Shown: positions 25,925 through 34,030, counted from the stretch's first letter. The stretch: 64,000 nt of DNA from Flavobacteriaceae bacterium UBA6268 (GCA_002440705.1 DJVA01000005.1:9754-73753), one strand, 5' to 3'. Program-made: numbers and translations. Notes: a model not told the origin generated them from the letters alone.

Positions 25925-27024
25925 TGGTTGGCCAAATAAATGATGGTGCCCAGGACTGCAAGGATGAACAGTACAAAGAAGAAAATCTTCCAGAAAGAGT
26001 AGGGTCGCTGTCCGGCAATAGCACCCGTTTGTCCGTTCACGAAAAAGTTGTACCGTTTGCCGTTGTAGCGGTAGGCACTAATGTACACGGGCAATAAAAT
26101 GTGCTTGAAGGTTTCGTTGGTTAGTTTCATGTCGAGGGAAGTCACCCGTTGGGTGTCACCCCCAATGTCCCTACAGGCCCAACGCTCGGCAATCTTACGG
26201 GCCTCTTGGGTCGATTCCAAATGGCCTTCCTTCAGCGAGATGGTGTACTTTTCGGTAACGAAGCCTGCCAGGTAACTCGAGTCGAAAGGCTTTAGTTCTT
26301 TCAGGTTCCAGTGGGCCACCTTGGGAGGGATGCGTCCCGATTGTTGCTCGGAGGCCTTGATGAGGGTGTCGTCCACAAAGCCGGAGATGCTCCCGCTTAC
26401 CGGCGTCCATCGGGTACGGCGTTCCTGTCGGGTGCGGGTAACGGTCTTTCCGTTCACCGTGGTGGTGTAGGGTACCGTTACGTAATAGTAATCGCCCCGT
26501 TGCCCCGAATAGTTGGCAAACAGTTGGGCATCAAAAGTCCAGTAGGGCGAATAGAGCCCCTTGGTATTTTGGGGGTCCAGGCTGGCTTTCTTCAGTTTGT
26601 TGGGCGCCCACCACAGGCCCTTCACCCATTTCTGGAAGACCAAGTGGGCCTTCTGCTGCGTGATCTGAAACGGCAGCACGGCCCCGGGCAGGATCCACTC
26701 CTCCTTGTAGGCATCCTCAATAATCAACGGACTGTTGCAGTACACACAGTGCAGCGACTTGTAGTTTTCCTCAATGTGCTGATTGGCCCCGCAGCTCTTG
26801 CACTGCAGCATGGTAATGGCCTGACTGTGCGATTGGGTCCCCAAGGTTTCGAGGTAGGGCTGCAGTTCCAGTTCCTCAAACTGACTTTCAGAAAGGGGAA
26901 TGTTTTGGGTGTAGCCGCAGTACTCACACTTCAGCTCGGTAGTGCCGGGAGCGTACAACAGTTCCGCCCCACAGTTCACGCAGGCTTTCTTCAGTTCGCT
27001 CTTTTGTTCCTTGGTTTCTTCCAT
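25921..27024 (-). CDS. TFIIB-like zinc-ribbon membrane protein
   Basis: 367 residues. Two N-terminal zinc ribbons: CVNCGAELLYAPGTT then CEYCGY (15-41), and CKSCGANQHIEEN then CVYCNS (about 74-98). A middle beta-rich domain (RGDYYYVTVPYTTTVNGK) resembles the DUF that accompanies the SPFH protein YdjI in Bacillus. A C-terminal membrane helix (about 344-364, FFFVLFILAVLGTIIYLA) makes it tail-anchored. Databases often mislabel such proteins as PriA- or TFIIB-like. It lies 34 bp after the SPFH-GYF gene and overlaps the phosphatase gene by four bases. I infer a membrane-associated complex with the SPFH protein. Confidence 0.82.
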   Translation of the reverse strand: MEETKEQKSELKKACVNCGAELLYAPGTTELKCEYCGYTQNIPLSESQFEELELQPYLETLGTQSHSQAITMLQCKSCGANQHIEENYKSLHCVYCNSPLIIEDAYKEEWILPGAVLPFQITQQKAHLVFQKWVKGLWWAPNKLKKASLDPQNTKGLYSPYWTFDAQLFANYSGQRGDYYYVTVPYTTTVNGKTVTRTRQERRTRWTPVSGSISGFVDDTLIKASEQQSGRIPPKVAHWNLKELKPFDSSYLAGFVTEKYTISLKEGHLESTQEARKIAERWACRDIGGDTQRVTSLDMKLTNETFKHILLPVYISAYRYNGKRYNFFVNGQTGAIAGQRPYSFWKIFFFVLFILAVLGTIIYLANQ

Positions 27025-27058
27025 ACCTCTTGGTCAGGCTATGCCTGTCGAAGTCCCA

Positions 27059-28192
27059 TTAAGCCCCTGGCAGGGGTGGTGGAGTGCTGCCCCCCAAAAA
27101 GGCCTTCAATTCGTCCACTTCCTTTAGGGCCGTCCATGCGCCCATACCCGCCTTCCAAACCAAGGTGTCGCGGTTTACGGTGCGGTTGGCAAACAAGGCT
27201 TGCAGTTGCTCGAAGGTTACGGGGCCTGCCTGTTGTCCGTTGGTGGCGTAGTAGTATTGTATGGCCGTCGGGATAGGTGGCGGACCCGCTTGCTGTGCAG
27301 GGGCGGCATTGCCCTGTTGGGTGTTTTGCCCTCCCATCATGGCGCCCATCTGTTGGGCCATTACAAAGCCCATGCCCATGCCCATACCGGCCCCCGCGGT
27401 GCCTCCCTCTTGGTTGGCGGCCGCCTCAATGGCCTTGGCAGTCTTGAACTTGGTCAATTTGTCCAGATCCAGTTTGTCTAGACGGCTGTATTCAAAGATT
27501 TCCTTCTTGAGTTCCTCGGGCATGGAGACGTTCTCGATAAAGAACCGCTCCAACGAGATCCCCACCCCTTGGAATTCGGGCTGCATCACTTCCTTGCAGG
27601 TTTCGCCCAGTTCGGAAGTATTGGCAGCATAGAGCTCGATGGGGAGGTTGGCCTCGCCCACAGTATCGGTAAAACGTGTGGCGATGAGGCTCTTTAGGTG
27701 TTCGTTGATCTCGAAATTGGTGAAGGTTCCGTCGGTACCCACGATGTCGGTAATGAACTTCCCAGGGTCACTGATCTTAAAGGCATAGGTCCCAAAGGCA
27801 CGGATTTCCACCAGTCCAAAGCGCTCGTCGTTGAGGGTGATGGGATTCTTGGTGCCCCACTTCTCGTCGGTGAAGAGGTGGGTGTTTACAAAATATACCT
27901 CGGCCTTAAACGGACTGTTGAAACCGTATTTCCATCCCTTCAAAGTGGCCAGGATAGGCAGGTTTTGGGTATTGAGGGTGTAGGTGCCGGGCTTGAAGAC
28001 ATCGGCCAGTTGCCCCTCGTTGATGAACACGGCCGTTTGTCCTTCACGGACGATGAGCTGTGCCCCGTTCTTGATTTCGTTTTGGTAGCGCTCGAAACGG
28101 TGACAGATGGTGTCGTCCGTATAGTCGAGCCACTCGATGATGTCGATAAATTCGTTGCTGAGTTTTTCCTTGATTTTGTCGAATATCCCCAT
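27059..28192 (-). CDS. SPFH-domain protein (YdjI/virion-core-like) with C-terminal GYF_2 domain
   Basis: 377 residues. N-terminal SPFH domain (about 20-250): NGAQLIVREGQTAVFINEG, EVYFVNTHLFTDEKWGT and VSMPEELKKEIFEYSR. A Gly/Met/Gln/Pro-rich low-complexity hinge (about 268-305, GMGMGMGFVMAQQMGAMMGG) follows. The C-terminal GYF_2 module (about 310-360) has YYYATNGQQAGPVTFEQL and DTLVWKAGMGAW; such modules bind proline-rich peptides. In Bacillus subtilis the related YdjI works with Zn-ribbon protein YdjG and PspA in membrane stress. The same pairing here, plus a PPP phosphatase, suggests a membrane scaffold. The function is inferred. Confidence 0.88.
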   Translation of the reverse strand: MGIFDKIKEKLSNEFIDIIEWLDYTDDTICHRFERYQNEIKNGAQLIVREGQTAVFINEGQLADVFKPGTYTLNTQNLPILATLKGWKYGFNSPFKAEVYFVNTHLFTDEKWGTKNPITLNDERFGLVEIRAFGTYAFKISDPGKFITDIVGTDGTFTNFEINEHLKSLIATRFTDTVGEANLPIELYAANTSELGETCKEVMQPEFQGVGISLERFFIENVSMPEELKKEIFEYSRLDKLDLDKLTKFKTAKAIEAAANQEGGTAGAGMGMGMGFVMAQQMGAMMGGQNTQQGNAAPAQQAGPPPIPTAIQYYYATNGQQAGPVTFEQLQALFANRTVNRDTLVWKAGMGAWTALKEVDELKAFLGGSTPPPLPGA

Positions 28193-28370
28193 GGTGGTGT
28201 GATTTTAATTATGGAAGTTTAAAGATAGCAATTAATGCAGAATTGCAGGTTAATAGTCTGTTACTTTTTGGAGGCCTTGGGGCTCTCCGCCACGTTAGTC
28301 TTGTTTTTGGGGAAATGTTACATCGGGTGTTGGGTGCTGGGTGTTGGGTATTGAAGGGGGGATGTATGTA

Positions 28371-28445
28371 AACTCCGCCCGTCCGTTCCGGACGTACCCC
28401 TCGGAGCCTGTCCTGAGCTTGTTGAAGGATCTAAAGAGGGGAGCT
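28371..28445. repeat. Dispersed palindromic repeat, copy 1 (long-loop form)
   Basis: Contains CGTCCGTTCCGGACG, a CCCCTC arm, a 30-base insert (starting GGAGCCTGTCCTGAGC) and the matching GAGGGG arm. The same elements occur at 35168-35218 (short loop) and 35281-35355 (same long loop). Confidence 0.8.
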
Positions 28446-28500
28446 TTTATGGAAACAGCTATTGCCTATTATTTACCCATTATTGGGTGGTGTATGGGTC

Positions 28501-28544
28501 ATCCATGGGTTATCCGTGGGTTATCCGTGGATTATCCGTGGGTT
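28501..28544. repeat. 11-bp tandem repeat, four units
   Basis: Consecutive units ATCCATGGGTT, ATCCGTGGGTT, ATCCGTGGATT and ATCCGTGGGTT. A diverged partial unit precedes them. Confidence 0.85.
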
Positions 28545-28560
28545 GTCCTGTTTGGAAATA

Positions 28561-28680
28561 AGTGGCAAAAAGTGGAAAAAAGTGCCCTTTTTGGGAAAAA
28601 AGTGACCAAAAACGGAAAAAAGTGACCAAAAGTGGAAAAAATGACCGAAAAGTGGAAAAGATGGTCGAAAAGGGTCGATT
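28561..28680. repeat. 10-bp periodic A-tract array (candidate curved DNA)
   Basis: About twelve consecutive 10-bp units of the form AGTGGAAAAA / AGTGACCAAA / ATGACCGAAA. The A-tracts recur each helical turn, the arrangement known to bend DNA. Confidence 0.7.
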
Positions 28681-28826
28681 GCGGAAGGCGGGGTTTGGAA
28701 ATCCAAAATTTGCGTTCTAGGTTTGGCTCGTCGGATTCCGGAAATGGGCCCGGACGGATGTTTAAAAACTAAGGCATCCCAAGGGCCACCGATGTGAACT
28801 GAATGTTTAACTTAAAACTAAAAGTT

Positions 28827-29627
28827 ATGCCTAAACAGGAATCATTTATTGAGTTAAAAGGAACGATGGGCAAGGTTACCTTCTACAAAACGGAAGGGGA
28901 ATACATGGCCCGTCGCAAGGGCGGCATGAGCCGCGAGCGTATGTTTAACGACCCGGAATTGGGACGTATCCGCGAGAACCTGAGCGAATTTGGCGGGGCC
29001 GCTTTTGTGGGGAAGGAATTCCGCACGGGGCTGAAGTCGCTGATCAAGAGCCTGGGGGACAGCAGGGTAACGGCCCGGGTAACGGGCGTGATGCGCAAGA
29101 TTAACGGGGCCGGAACTGGCAAGAGGGGCCAACGGAGCTTTGAGATGCTGCCGAACAAGCGGTATCTGGAACGGTTGGAATTGAACCGTTACCGCTCCTT
29201 GGCCTCGGTGTTCTGGCCCGAGTACGGGGAGCCCACGGCCGATGCGAACCGCAGCGTGCTGACGTGGGTGGTGCCCGATTTCCACACCGAACGCGATTTG
29301 GGGGTGCCCGACGGGGCGACGCATTTCCAGTTGGTGTTGGCGAGTACGGTGCTGAGCGATTACACCTACGATGTGCAGGATGGAGGCTATGTGCCCGTGG
29401 AGCGTGAGGTGGCCCGAAAGAAGGCGATTGCCTACAGTGAGGCCCTGCCCATTGGTGGGATGTTGGGGAGCGACCTGACGTTGAGCACCGATTTGGGCCT
29501 TACGGAGGCGTTGCCGGAAACCGCGGCTTTGGTGAACCTGATAGGGGTGCAGTTTTTCCAGCAAGTGGATGGGGAGCTGTACCTATTGGAAGGGGCACAG
29601 GCGCTGCAAGTGGTGAACGTGCTGTAG
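28827..29627 (+). CDS. Conserved Bacteroidota protein of unknown function
   Basis: 266 residues from ATG 28827 (an in-frame ATG 24 bp upstream is less likely). It begins ESFIELKGTMGKVTFYKT, then a basic segment ARRKGGMSRERMFNDPELGR near 32-51. I recall this opening in many unassigned proteins of the phylum. A central helical basic part (SLIKSLGDSRVTARVTGVMR) and a beta-rich C-terminal half (HFQLVLASTVLSDYTYDVQ) follow. No signal peptide or membrane helix is seen. It is strikingly GC-rich compared with the AT-rich gene after it, and sits alone behind a curved-DNA-like array. Function unknown; a nucleoid or phage-derived structural role is only a guess. Confidence 0.8.
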   Translation: MPKQESFIELKGTMGKVTFYKTEGEYMARRKGGMSRERMFNDPELGRIRENLSEFGGAAFVGKEFRTGLKSLIKSLGDSRVTARVTGVMRKINGAGTGKRGQRSFEMLPNKRYLERLELNRYRSLASVFWPEYGEPTADANRSVLTWVVPDFHTERDLGVPDGATHFQLVLASTVLSDYTYDVQDGGYVPVEREVARKKAIAYSEALPIGGMLGSDLTLSTDLGLTEALPETAALVNLIGVQFFQQVDGELYLLEGAQALQVVNVL

Positions 29628-29668
29628 ACTTGTAGCTTGATTGCTCTTTTGTTTGGCTGTAATGGGAA

Positions 29669-29701
29669 GGAGCCCTCGTTTGTATGGGGGCTCTTTCTTT
29701 T
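29669..29701 (+). terminator. Intrinsic terminator
   Basis: Stem GGAGCCC (29669-29675) with GGGCTCT (29688-29694), then TTCTTTTTG, 42 bp after the stop of the 28827 gene. Confidence 0.65.
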
Positions 29702-29831
29702 TGTATTTCATGTAATCTTAGTTTTATATAAATGCAATCCATCTTTAAAATATTTAATGAAAGAAGATTTTTTATTTTCTATTTGACGAAGCCTAAGCAA
29801 TAATTTTATCAAATAGTAATTAAAAATAAGA

Positions 29832-31292
29832 TTAATCAGAACTGAGGCTTAGAGAATAAAAAATATCGTCTAAGTTATCGGGTTGTAATGCCCATCGAAA
29901 TGCTGGGTGTACTTCCCAATCATAGCCAAAATCCACAAAAGTGTTTGATAAATATCTGTTTTCTTCAAAATACTTCCTTTGAATGGTTCCATCGGCAGAT
30001 ATTTTTCTTGCTGTCAAAAAATTAATCTTAAATAGAAATTGGGCTAAATCTTTTGCACTAGCAGGCCTGCCATTTCCAAATGTAAAATTGTTTTGTTGTT
30101 TGATATTACTAATTTTGCTTTGTAATTCTGGTGTTTTGTAAATATAACCATCAGCAGCAAACTTTTCTTTCCTCGATGGTTTCATGCCGAAAACTAACTT
30201 TTCAATTTGAGGTAACTCACTTTTAAACTCATTAATTGTGTCTTGTATTCTGCCCTGCGAATACTCCTCAAATATTGATTGAAAGTGTTGAGTTCTTATT
30301 AGACTAGAATTACCAGCATATGCTTGCTGTGCGGCCAAAGAACATAGTTTGACTAGATCTCGAGGTCTTTTCCTTGTTAATGACATTAAAATACGGTGTA
30401 TAGGAACTTCTTCCCATTTACCTTTTCCATAAAATTTGGGTTCAAAAACTTTGCCTAAATGATGGCTTAGGTGTTTTTGCGGTGTTCGCATCAAAATTTC
30501 CTCATCGGCTTCTTCTCCAAAAAAAGTCAATATCCTTTTTATTAGTAGTACTAAAATTTCATGGTTAGACCATTTATACCACACAACAGCCCCTTCTATT
30601 TTATCCGTTGATTCATCAGATGTACGAACTAAGTAATAAACATCTGATCTCAAAGAAACTTTAAAGAGTAGGCCCGGATTTTCGTTGGCCATGTCTCTAA
30701 TAGCATTTAATAGAGCTGAAATTCTATTTATATCATCTGTTTTTCCTTGCCAGCCTCTATCCAAATCATCGAGATAGACAATAATTTTTTTACTTTTTAA
30801 AAAATTTTCAGCAGCTTTCTTTTGAGTAGGCTGTAAGTCAACAGTGTCTTTAACCGCCTTTACAGAATCAGAAACAAAACTAACCAATTTTACACCAAAC
30901 TGACTCAATTTTCCAGCCAAAGAATCATTATAGAGACCAAATTCATTAAATACCTTTGCTCCAATGATTTTCGTCAAACCGTATTTCCATTGTCTTATTC
31001 GAAGTAGAAAGTTTTCATCAGTTTTTCCTAATTCTGCGATATCATCAGGTTTGATCAATATAGGCAAATTTCCATTTTCCTTTTCTTCTGCTATTGCAAC
31101 TTTAAAAAGTGCTGATTTGCCAGTACCTTTATGACCAACAAGAATGCGAATTGGTAAATCCGATACTACTCTACTATAGGTGTCTTTCTTAAAATAATAT
31201 TCTCTTAGCCTTTTAATGGGTTCGCTTTCAGCATCTTCAAAACCAAAAAGTTTCTGAATCGTTTCATCGTTAAATTCAATTTTTTTTTTCAT
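29832..31292 (-). CDS. P-loop ATPase, Sll1717-like
   Basis: 486 residues. Walker A GHKGTGKS at 53-60 and Walker B KIIVYLDDLDRG near 169-180, with a sensor-like SLRSDVYYLVR near 215. A helical C-terminal region includes SLTRKRPRDLVKLC (AAA-lid-like) and ends in a domain with FDYGWEVHPAFRW-type content. The sequence resembles the Sll1717 family of stand-alone STAND/KAP-like ATPases. Some relatives lie in defence neighbourhoods, but the family's function is not established. Base composition is visibly much richer in A and T than the flanking core genes, and 740 bp of AT-rich non-coding DNA lie upstream, which suggests horizontal acquisition. It has no partner gene in the same orientation. Confidence 0.82.
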   Translation of the reverse strand: MKKKIEFNDETIQKLFGFEDAESEPIKRLREYYFKKDTYSRVVSDLPIRILVGHKGTGKSALFKVAIAEEKENGNLPILIKPDDIAELGKTDENFLLRIRQWKYGLTKIIGAKVFNEFGLYNDSLAGKLSQFGVKLVSFVSDSVKAVKDTVDLQPTQKKAAENFLKSKKIIVYLDDLDRGWQGKTDDINRISALLNAIRDMANENPGLLFKVSLRSDVYYLVRTSDESTDKIEGAVVWYKWSNHEILVLLIKRILTFFGEEADEEILMRTPQKHLSHHLGKVFEPKFYGKGKWEEVPIHRILMSLTRKRPRDLVKLCSLAAQQAYAGNSSLIRTQHFQSIFEEYSQGRIQDTINEFKSELPQIEKLVFGMKPSRKEKFAADGYIYKTPELQSKISNIKQQNNFTFGNGRPASAKDLAQFLFKINFLTARKISADGTIQRKYFEENRYLSNTFVDFGYDWEVHPAFRWALQPDNLDDIFYSLSLSSD

Positions 31293-32031
31293 TTCCGTTA
31301 GTTTTATTTCAAGTTATCGGTTTGTGATTTTCCTTTTATGTTAGTGGGTTTTAATCTTTGCAAAATTTATTTGTGTTCGTTAAATATGCTAATGAATTAA
31401 ATTCAACACATTCCATTTGGTTAAACATTATTACTCAGTTGTAGCTAAACTTGCCTTCCTTATATTTCTCTAGTACAGTATCATTTGGAGTTAATTTTAA
31501 ACTTGTTTTGTCAAATTTGCTTTATGCTTTCACTGTTTCATTAACAGTTCGAAACCATAATTGGCTAAAATGGCGATTGAAATCTGTGAAATAATATTGG
31601 CAACCTGTTTAATGCTACTAATTGTTTTAATAACCTTAATATAATTCCAATAAATCTTGTGGGGAGAAGCCTAAAAGTAGCAAAATAATCTTTACAAACA
31701 TTTATTTTGGTTGTTTTATGGAGTGGTGCCAGGAGTTTGGGGCTAGATCCCAGGAACTTGCGTTTTATTTTTCATAAAAAAATACCCTGTATGCACAATA
31801 AAATACAAAAGGCTTCGTTTTTATACTATGCAAACATAACTAAACACCTATGTTTTTTATAAACCCATATTGGCCCCTTGCGGTTTCGGCTTTCCATGAG
31901 GAAGCGGGACGCGGTCCTTGTGGGCTGCCCTTTTCTACCTTTACCCTAATTGCTCCCCCTGCTTGGGGCGCCTCCCGTGGCGCCGTTATTGTGTAACCGT
32001 CCTTTTCTTTGGGGACCTTAAAACAGCTACT
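31293..32031. other. Long AT-rich intergenic region
   Basis: 739 bp with no reading frame I can support on either strand. The first 570 bp match the ATPase gene in AT-richness. From about 31870 composition shifts abruptly to GC-rich, with two GGCGCC blocks (31967-31972 and 31979-31984) in the leader of the small gene at 32032. It contains at least the ATPase promoter; a regulatory RNA is possible but not shown. Confidence 0.6.
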
Positions 32032-32253
32032 ATGAAATCCAAACGTATTTGTGTGTACACCAGCGACATTGAAGCCCTAACGGGCAAAAGCCCCCGCGTG
32101 AGCCGCGACCTGATGAGCCAAGTTGGGACACAGTACCAGAAGGAGAAGCACCAATTGGTAAGCTACTGTGAATTGGCGGCGTTTTTGAACCTGAAACCGG
32201 AAGTGGTGTTTCAGGTAATTAATAATTTGCCTGTGGTGCAAGAGGAGGAGTGA
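32032..32253 (+). CDS. Small conserved Bacteroidota protein (73 aa)
   Basis: 73 residues from ATG 32032; longer versions would start inside the GC-rich leader. Sequence form: KRICVYTSDIEALTGKSPR near the N-terminus, then KEKHQLVSYCELAAFLNLKP. This resembles a small flavobacterial family with a predicted helix-turn-helix-like layout (ITGKS-R and KHQ-E-C motifs). Function is unknown. The last 18 bp before the terminal codons are repeated 267 bp downstream (32488-32505), suggesting rearrangement at its 3' end. A 34-bp hairpin repeat begins 15 bp after the stop. Confidence 0.7.
   Translation: MKSKRICVYTSDIEALTGKSPRVSRDLMSQVGTQYQKEKHQLVSYCELAAFLNLKPEVVFQVINNLPVVQEEE
32221..32238 (+). repeat. 18-bp direct repeat, copy 1 (inside the small gene)
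   Basis: AATAATTTGCCTGTGGTG, identical to 32488-32505. It encodes the NNLPVV part of the small protein's C-terminus. Confidence 0.85.
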
Positions 32254-32267
32254 GTGTTTTGTTTCTG

Positions 32268-32301
32268 TACTTTTTTGCATTGCCCAAAAAAGTACCAAAA
32301 A
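32268..32301. repeat. 34-bp hairpin repeat, copy 1
   Basis: Identical over 34 bp to 35022-35055. Internal stem: GTACTTTTTTG (32267-32277) with CAAAAAAGTAC (32285-32295), loop CATTGCC. Confidence 0.85.
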
Positions 32302-32487
32302 ACGCTAGAAGATTTTGAGGCGATTTTGGTGCTTTGGCACCAAACCGCGGCTGTTGCTTATCGCTGCATGCTCTTTTTTTCGCTTTGCAAAAAACGCACT
32401 TCCGCTGGCATCACCACTATCGCTGAAAAATCTTCGGTTTTCGGGCTGCGCCCGATGTGGTTTGAAGTTGAGGGTTTTCATGTTAAT

Positions 32488-32505
32488 AATAATTTGCCTG
32501 TGGTG
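32488..32505 (+). repeat. 18-bp direct repeat, copy 2
   Basis: Second identical copy of the sequence at 32221-32238, 267 bp downstream, outside any gene. Confidence 0.85.
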
Positions 32506-32590
32506 AGGACTTAGGATTTATAAATCGTCGTAAAAAATACATAGCGGTTGTTTTTTTTCGTAAATTGATTGAAAATAAATAATCATTATC

Positions 32591-34030
32591 ATGAAAACAA
32601 CAATTTCCATGGGGAGGAAATTGAATTTCTTCCTCTTTTTTGCCATAATAATTAATTTTAATGGATACTCTCAGGAACTACCCTGTGGTACGGTTATGCC
32701 AGAAGGCTTCAATTTCAGCAAGCCATTTCAAATGATTTATCAGGAAGAGACAGAACCCCCTCTTGATCGGCAATTTGTATTAAAAATACATTTTTGGGAT
32801 CTGGCAGAGGATGGAGGACAAAATGATATCGTTGTTACGGAGTACCAACGCTTGAAAGTTGTTGCTGAATTGAACAAGGCTTTTAATGATATTAATATTT
32901 TCTTCAAATATGACGGATCTAGTGTAATAAACTCTTCATATTGGCTTGAGTTTGACTACAACACTGAAGCCCATTGCGTGCCTTACGGAGGGCCATGTTT
33001 TACAGGTTTTGTAAGGGATAATGACTATTTTCTGGAAGGAGCATTGAATATTTATTCTCCGGATGTTGTTGAGAATGTTGGGGCTTATGCGCTTTTTGAC
33101 TATACCCAAGGAATTGTTGCAGGTGTAGTAATGCCATTTGATTATGTAGATTATGATGAATTTGCTACTGCTTGGCAACACGAGGTAGGGCATTTTTTTG
33201 GTTTATTTCACACTTTTGAAAGCTGTGGGGGTAATTGTATTGAGAATGTTGCGCGAGAAGAGGAAATAAATTTTAATGCTGATACTGCTGGTGATGATAT
33301 CATAGATACTTATGCAACTAAAACGTATTATAACATTACCGATTGTTTGTATGATGATACACAATTGGATCCGACTGGAAGGCCTTATGTTGATTATCCA
33401 CCACAGGCAGACAATTTTATGAGTTATGCGCCTGACGAATGCCGAGCTGTTTTCACCTCTGATCAAATTGCTGAGATGAGAGCTTTTATAGATTGGTTTG
33501 AAGAACATCCCGATGGGATAACGTTTATTAATAATTACCACGTATCAATATTATATGAACCATATAAAGGGATTTATTATAACAGTGGTCCAATGACTCA
33601 CGATCACCACCCTTTTTTCCAGCCAGGATTTGACTATAAATTTGTGGATACTAGCCAAGCGGCAGTTTACAATCAACCCTCTGATTATGAAGACACTTCA
33701 TTTTGGTATGGACAGCCCGTTGCCTACTACCCGTCCTCCTATGATCAGCCTATTGAGCATTTTAATCATTCAGCATTTTATATTGTACAGTTGGGAGATG
33801 AAACTTATCGCAAGTGCTATAACAATGCTAATCGCAGTGCAAGTTTTGGTAATTTGATTTATTTTGAAGATGGTTATCCAAATGGTAATTACACAGTTAC
33901 ACCAAAAGACTCAACCCAAATAAATAGTCCTACTCTAATAAATGAGTTGGATCCTGGATTGTACAATGTTCAAAAAACCTATAATGATGGGACTGAAGAG
34001 CAAGTGATGATTTTAAAAGATAATCAGTAA
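32591..34030 (+). CDS. Secreted M43-type (pappalysin-like) zinc metalloprotease
   Basis: 479 residues. Signal peptide (about 1-27, LFFAIIINFNGYSQ). The zinc site HEVGHFFGLFH (197-207) fits HExxHxxGxxH, and DNFMSYAPDECR near 276 gives the metzincin Met-turn; both match the M43 family. The C-terminal third is beta-rich, Tyr/Asp-rich, and ends QVMILKDNQ without a clear T9SS sorting tail. Family members are secreted and cleave extracellular proteins. The codon content is noticeably more AT-rich than the core genes. The LRR/T9SS gene starts 14 bp after its stop, so the two are probably co-transcribed. Both are enclosed by the 34-bp direct repeats. Confidence 0.9.
   Translation: MKTTISMGRKLNFFLFFAIIINFNGYSQELPCGTVMPEGFNFSKPFQMIYQEETEPPLDRQFVLKIHFWDLAEDGGQNDIVVTEYQRLKVVAELNKAFNDINIFFKYDGSSVINSSYWLEFDYNTEAHCVPYGGPCFTGFVRDNDYFLEGALNIYSPDVVENVGAYALFDYTQGIVAGVVMPFDYVDYDEFATAWQHEVGHFFGLFHTFESCGGNCIENVAREEEINFNADTAGDDIIDTYATKTYYNITDCLYDDTQLDPTGRPYVDYPPQADNFMSYAPDECRAVFTSDQIAEMRAFIDWFEEHPDGITFINNYHVSILYEPYKGIYYNSGPMTHDHHPFFQPGFDYKFVDTSQAAVYNQPSDYEDTSFWYGQPVAYYPSSYDQPIEHFNHSAFYIVQLGDETYRKCYNNANRSASFGNLIYFEDGYPNGNYTVTPKDSTQINSPTLINELDPGLYNVQKTYNDGTEEQVMILKDNQ

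Larger units (their letters stand above)
28193..28826. other. Repeat-rich non-coding region
   Basis: 634 bp without a credible gene. In order it contains: a 7-bp tandem (TGTTGGG/TGCTGGG, three units, 28328-28348), a copy of the dispersed palindromic repeat (28371-28445), an 11-bp tandem of four units (28501-28544), and about twelve 10-bp units rich in A-tracts (28561-28680). The short minus-strand reading frame across the last part encodes only a repetitive Phe/His peptide and is not called. Confidence 0.8.
32254..32590. other. Intergenic region with hairpin repeat and duplicated gene end
   Basis: 337 bp without a credible gene. It holds the first 34-bp hairpin repeat, then about 190 bp of unassigned sequence, then the second copy of the 18-bp direct repeat (32488-32505). 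The last 80 bp form the AT-rich leader of the metalloprotease. Confidence 0.7.

Noticed and set aside
26311..27276. A 321-codon plus-strand reading frame opposite the Zn-ribbon gene
   Set aside because: Antisense shadow of a gene with clear zinc ribbons; the translated content is Gly/Arg/Val-rich with no domain and it runs across the end of the SPFH gene.
28501..28680. CRISPR-like array
   Set aside because: Units are 10-11 bp without spacers, and no cas gene is present.
28521..28706. A 61-codon frame with repeated Phe-Gly-His-Phe-Phe units
   Set aside because: Produced by the 10-bp A-tract array; it has no start context and no homologue that I know.
28854..29564. A 236-codon minus-strand reading frame opposite the 28827 gene
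   Set aside because: Composition artefact (His/Pro/Gln-rich). The plus-strand frame matches a protein type recurrent in Bacteroidota.
32268..32301. The 34-bp hairpin as an ordinary terminator
   Set aside because: No T-run follows the stem on the coding strand, and an identical copy occurs elsewhere, so it is better described as a repeat; it may still affect RNA ends.
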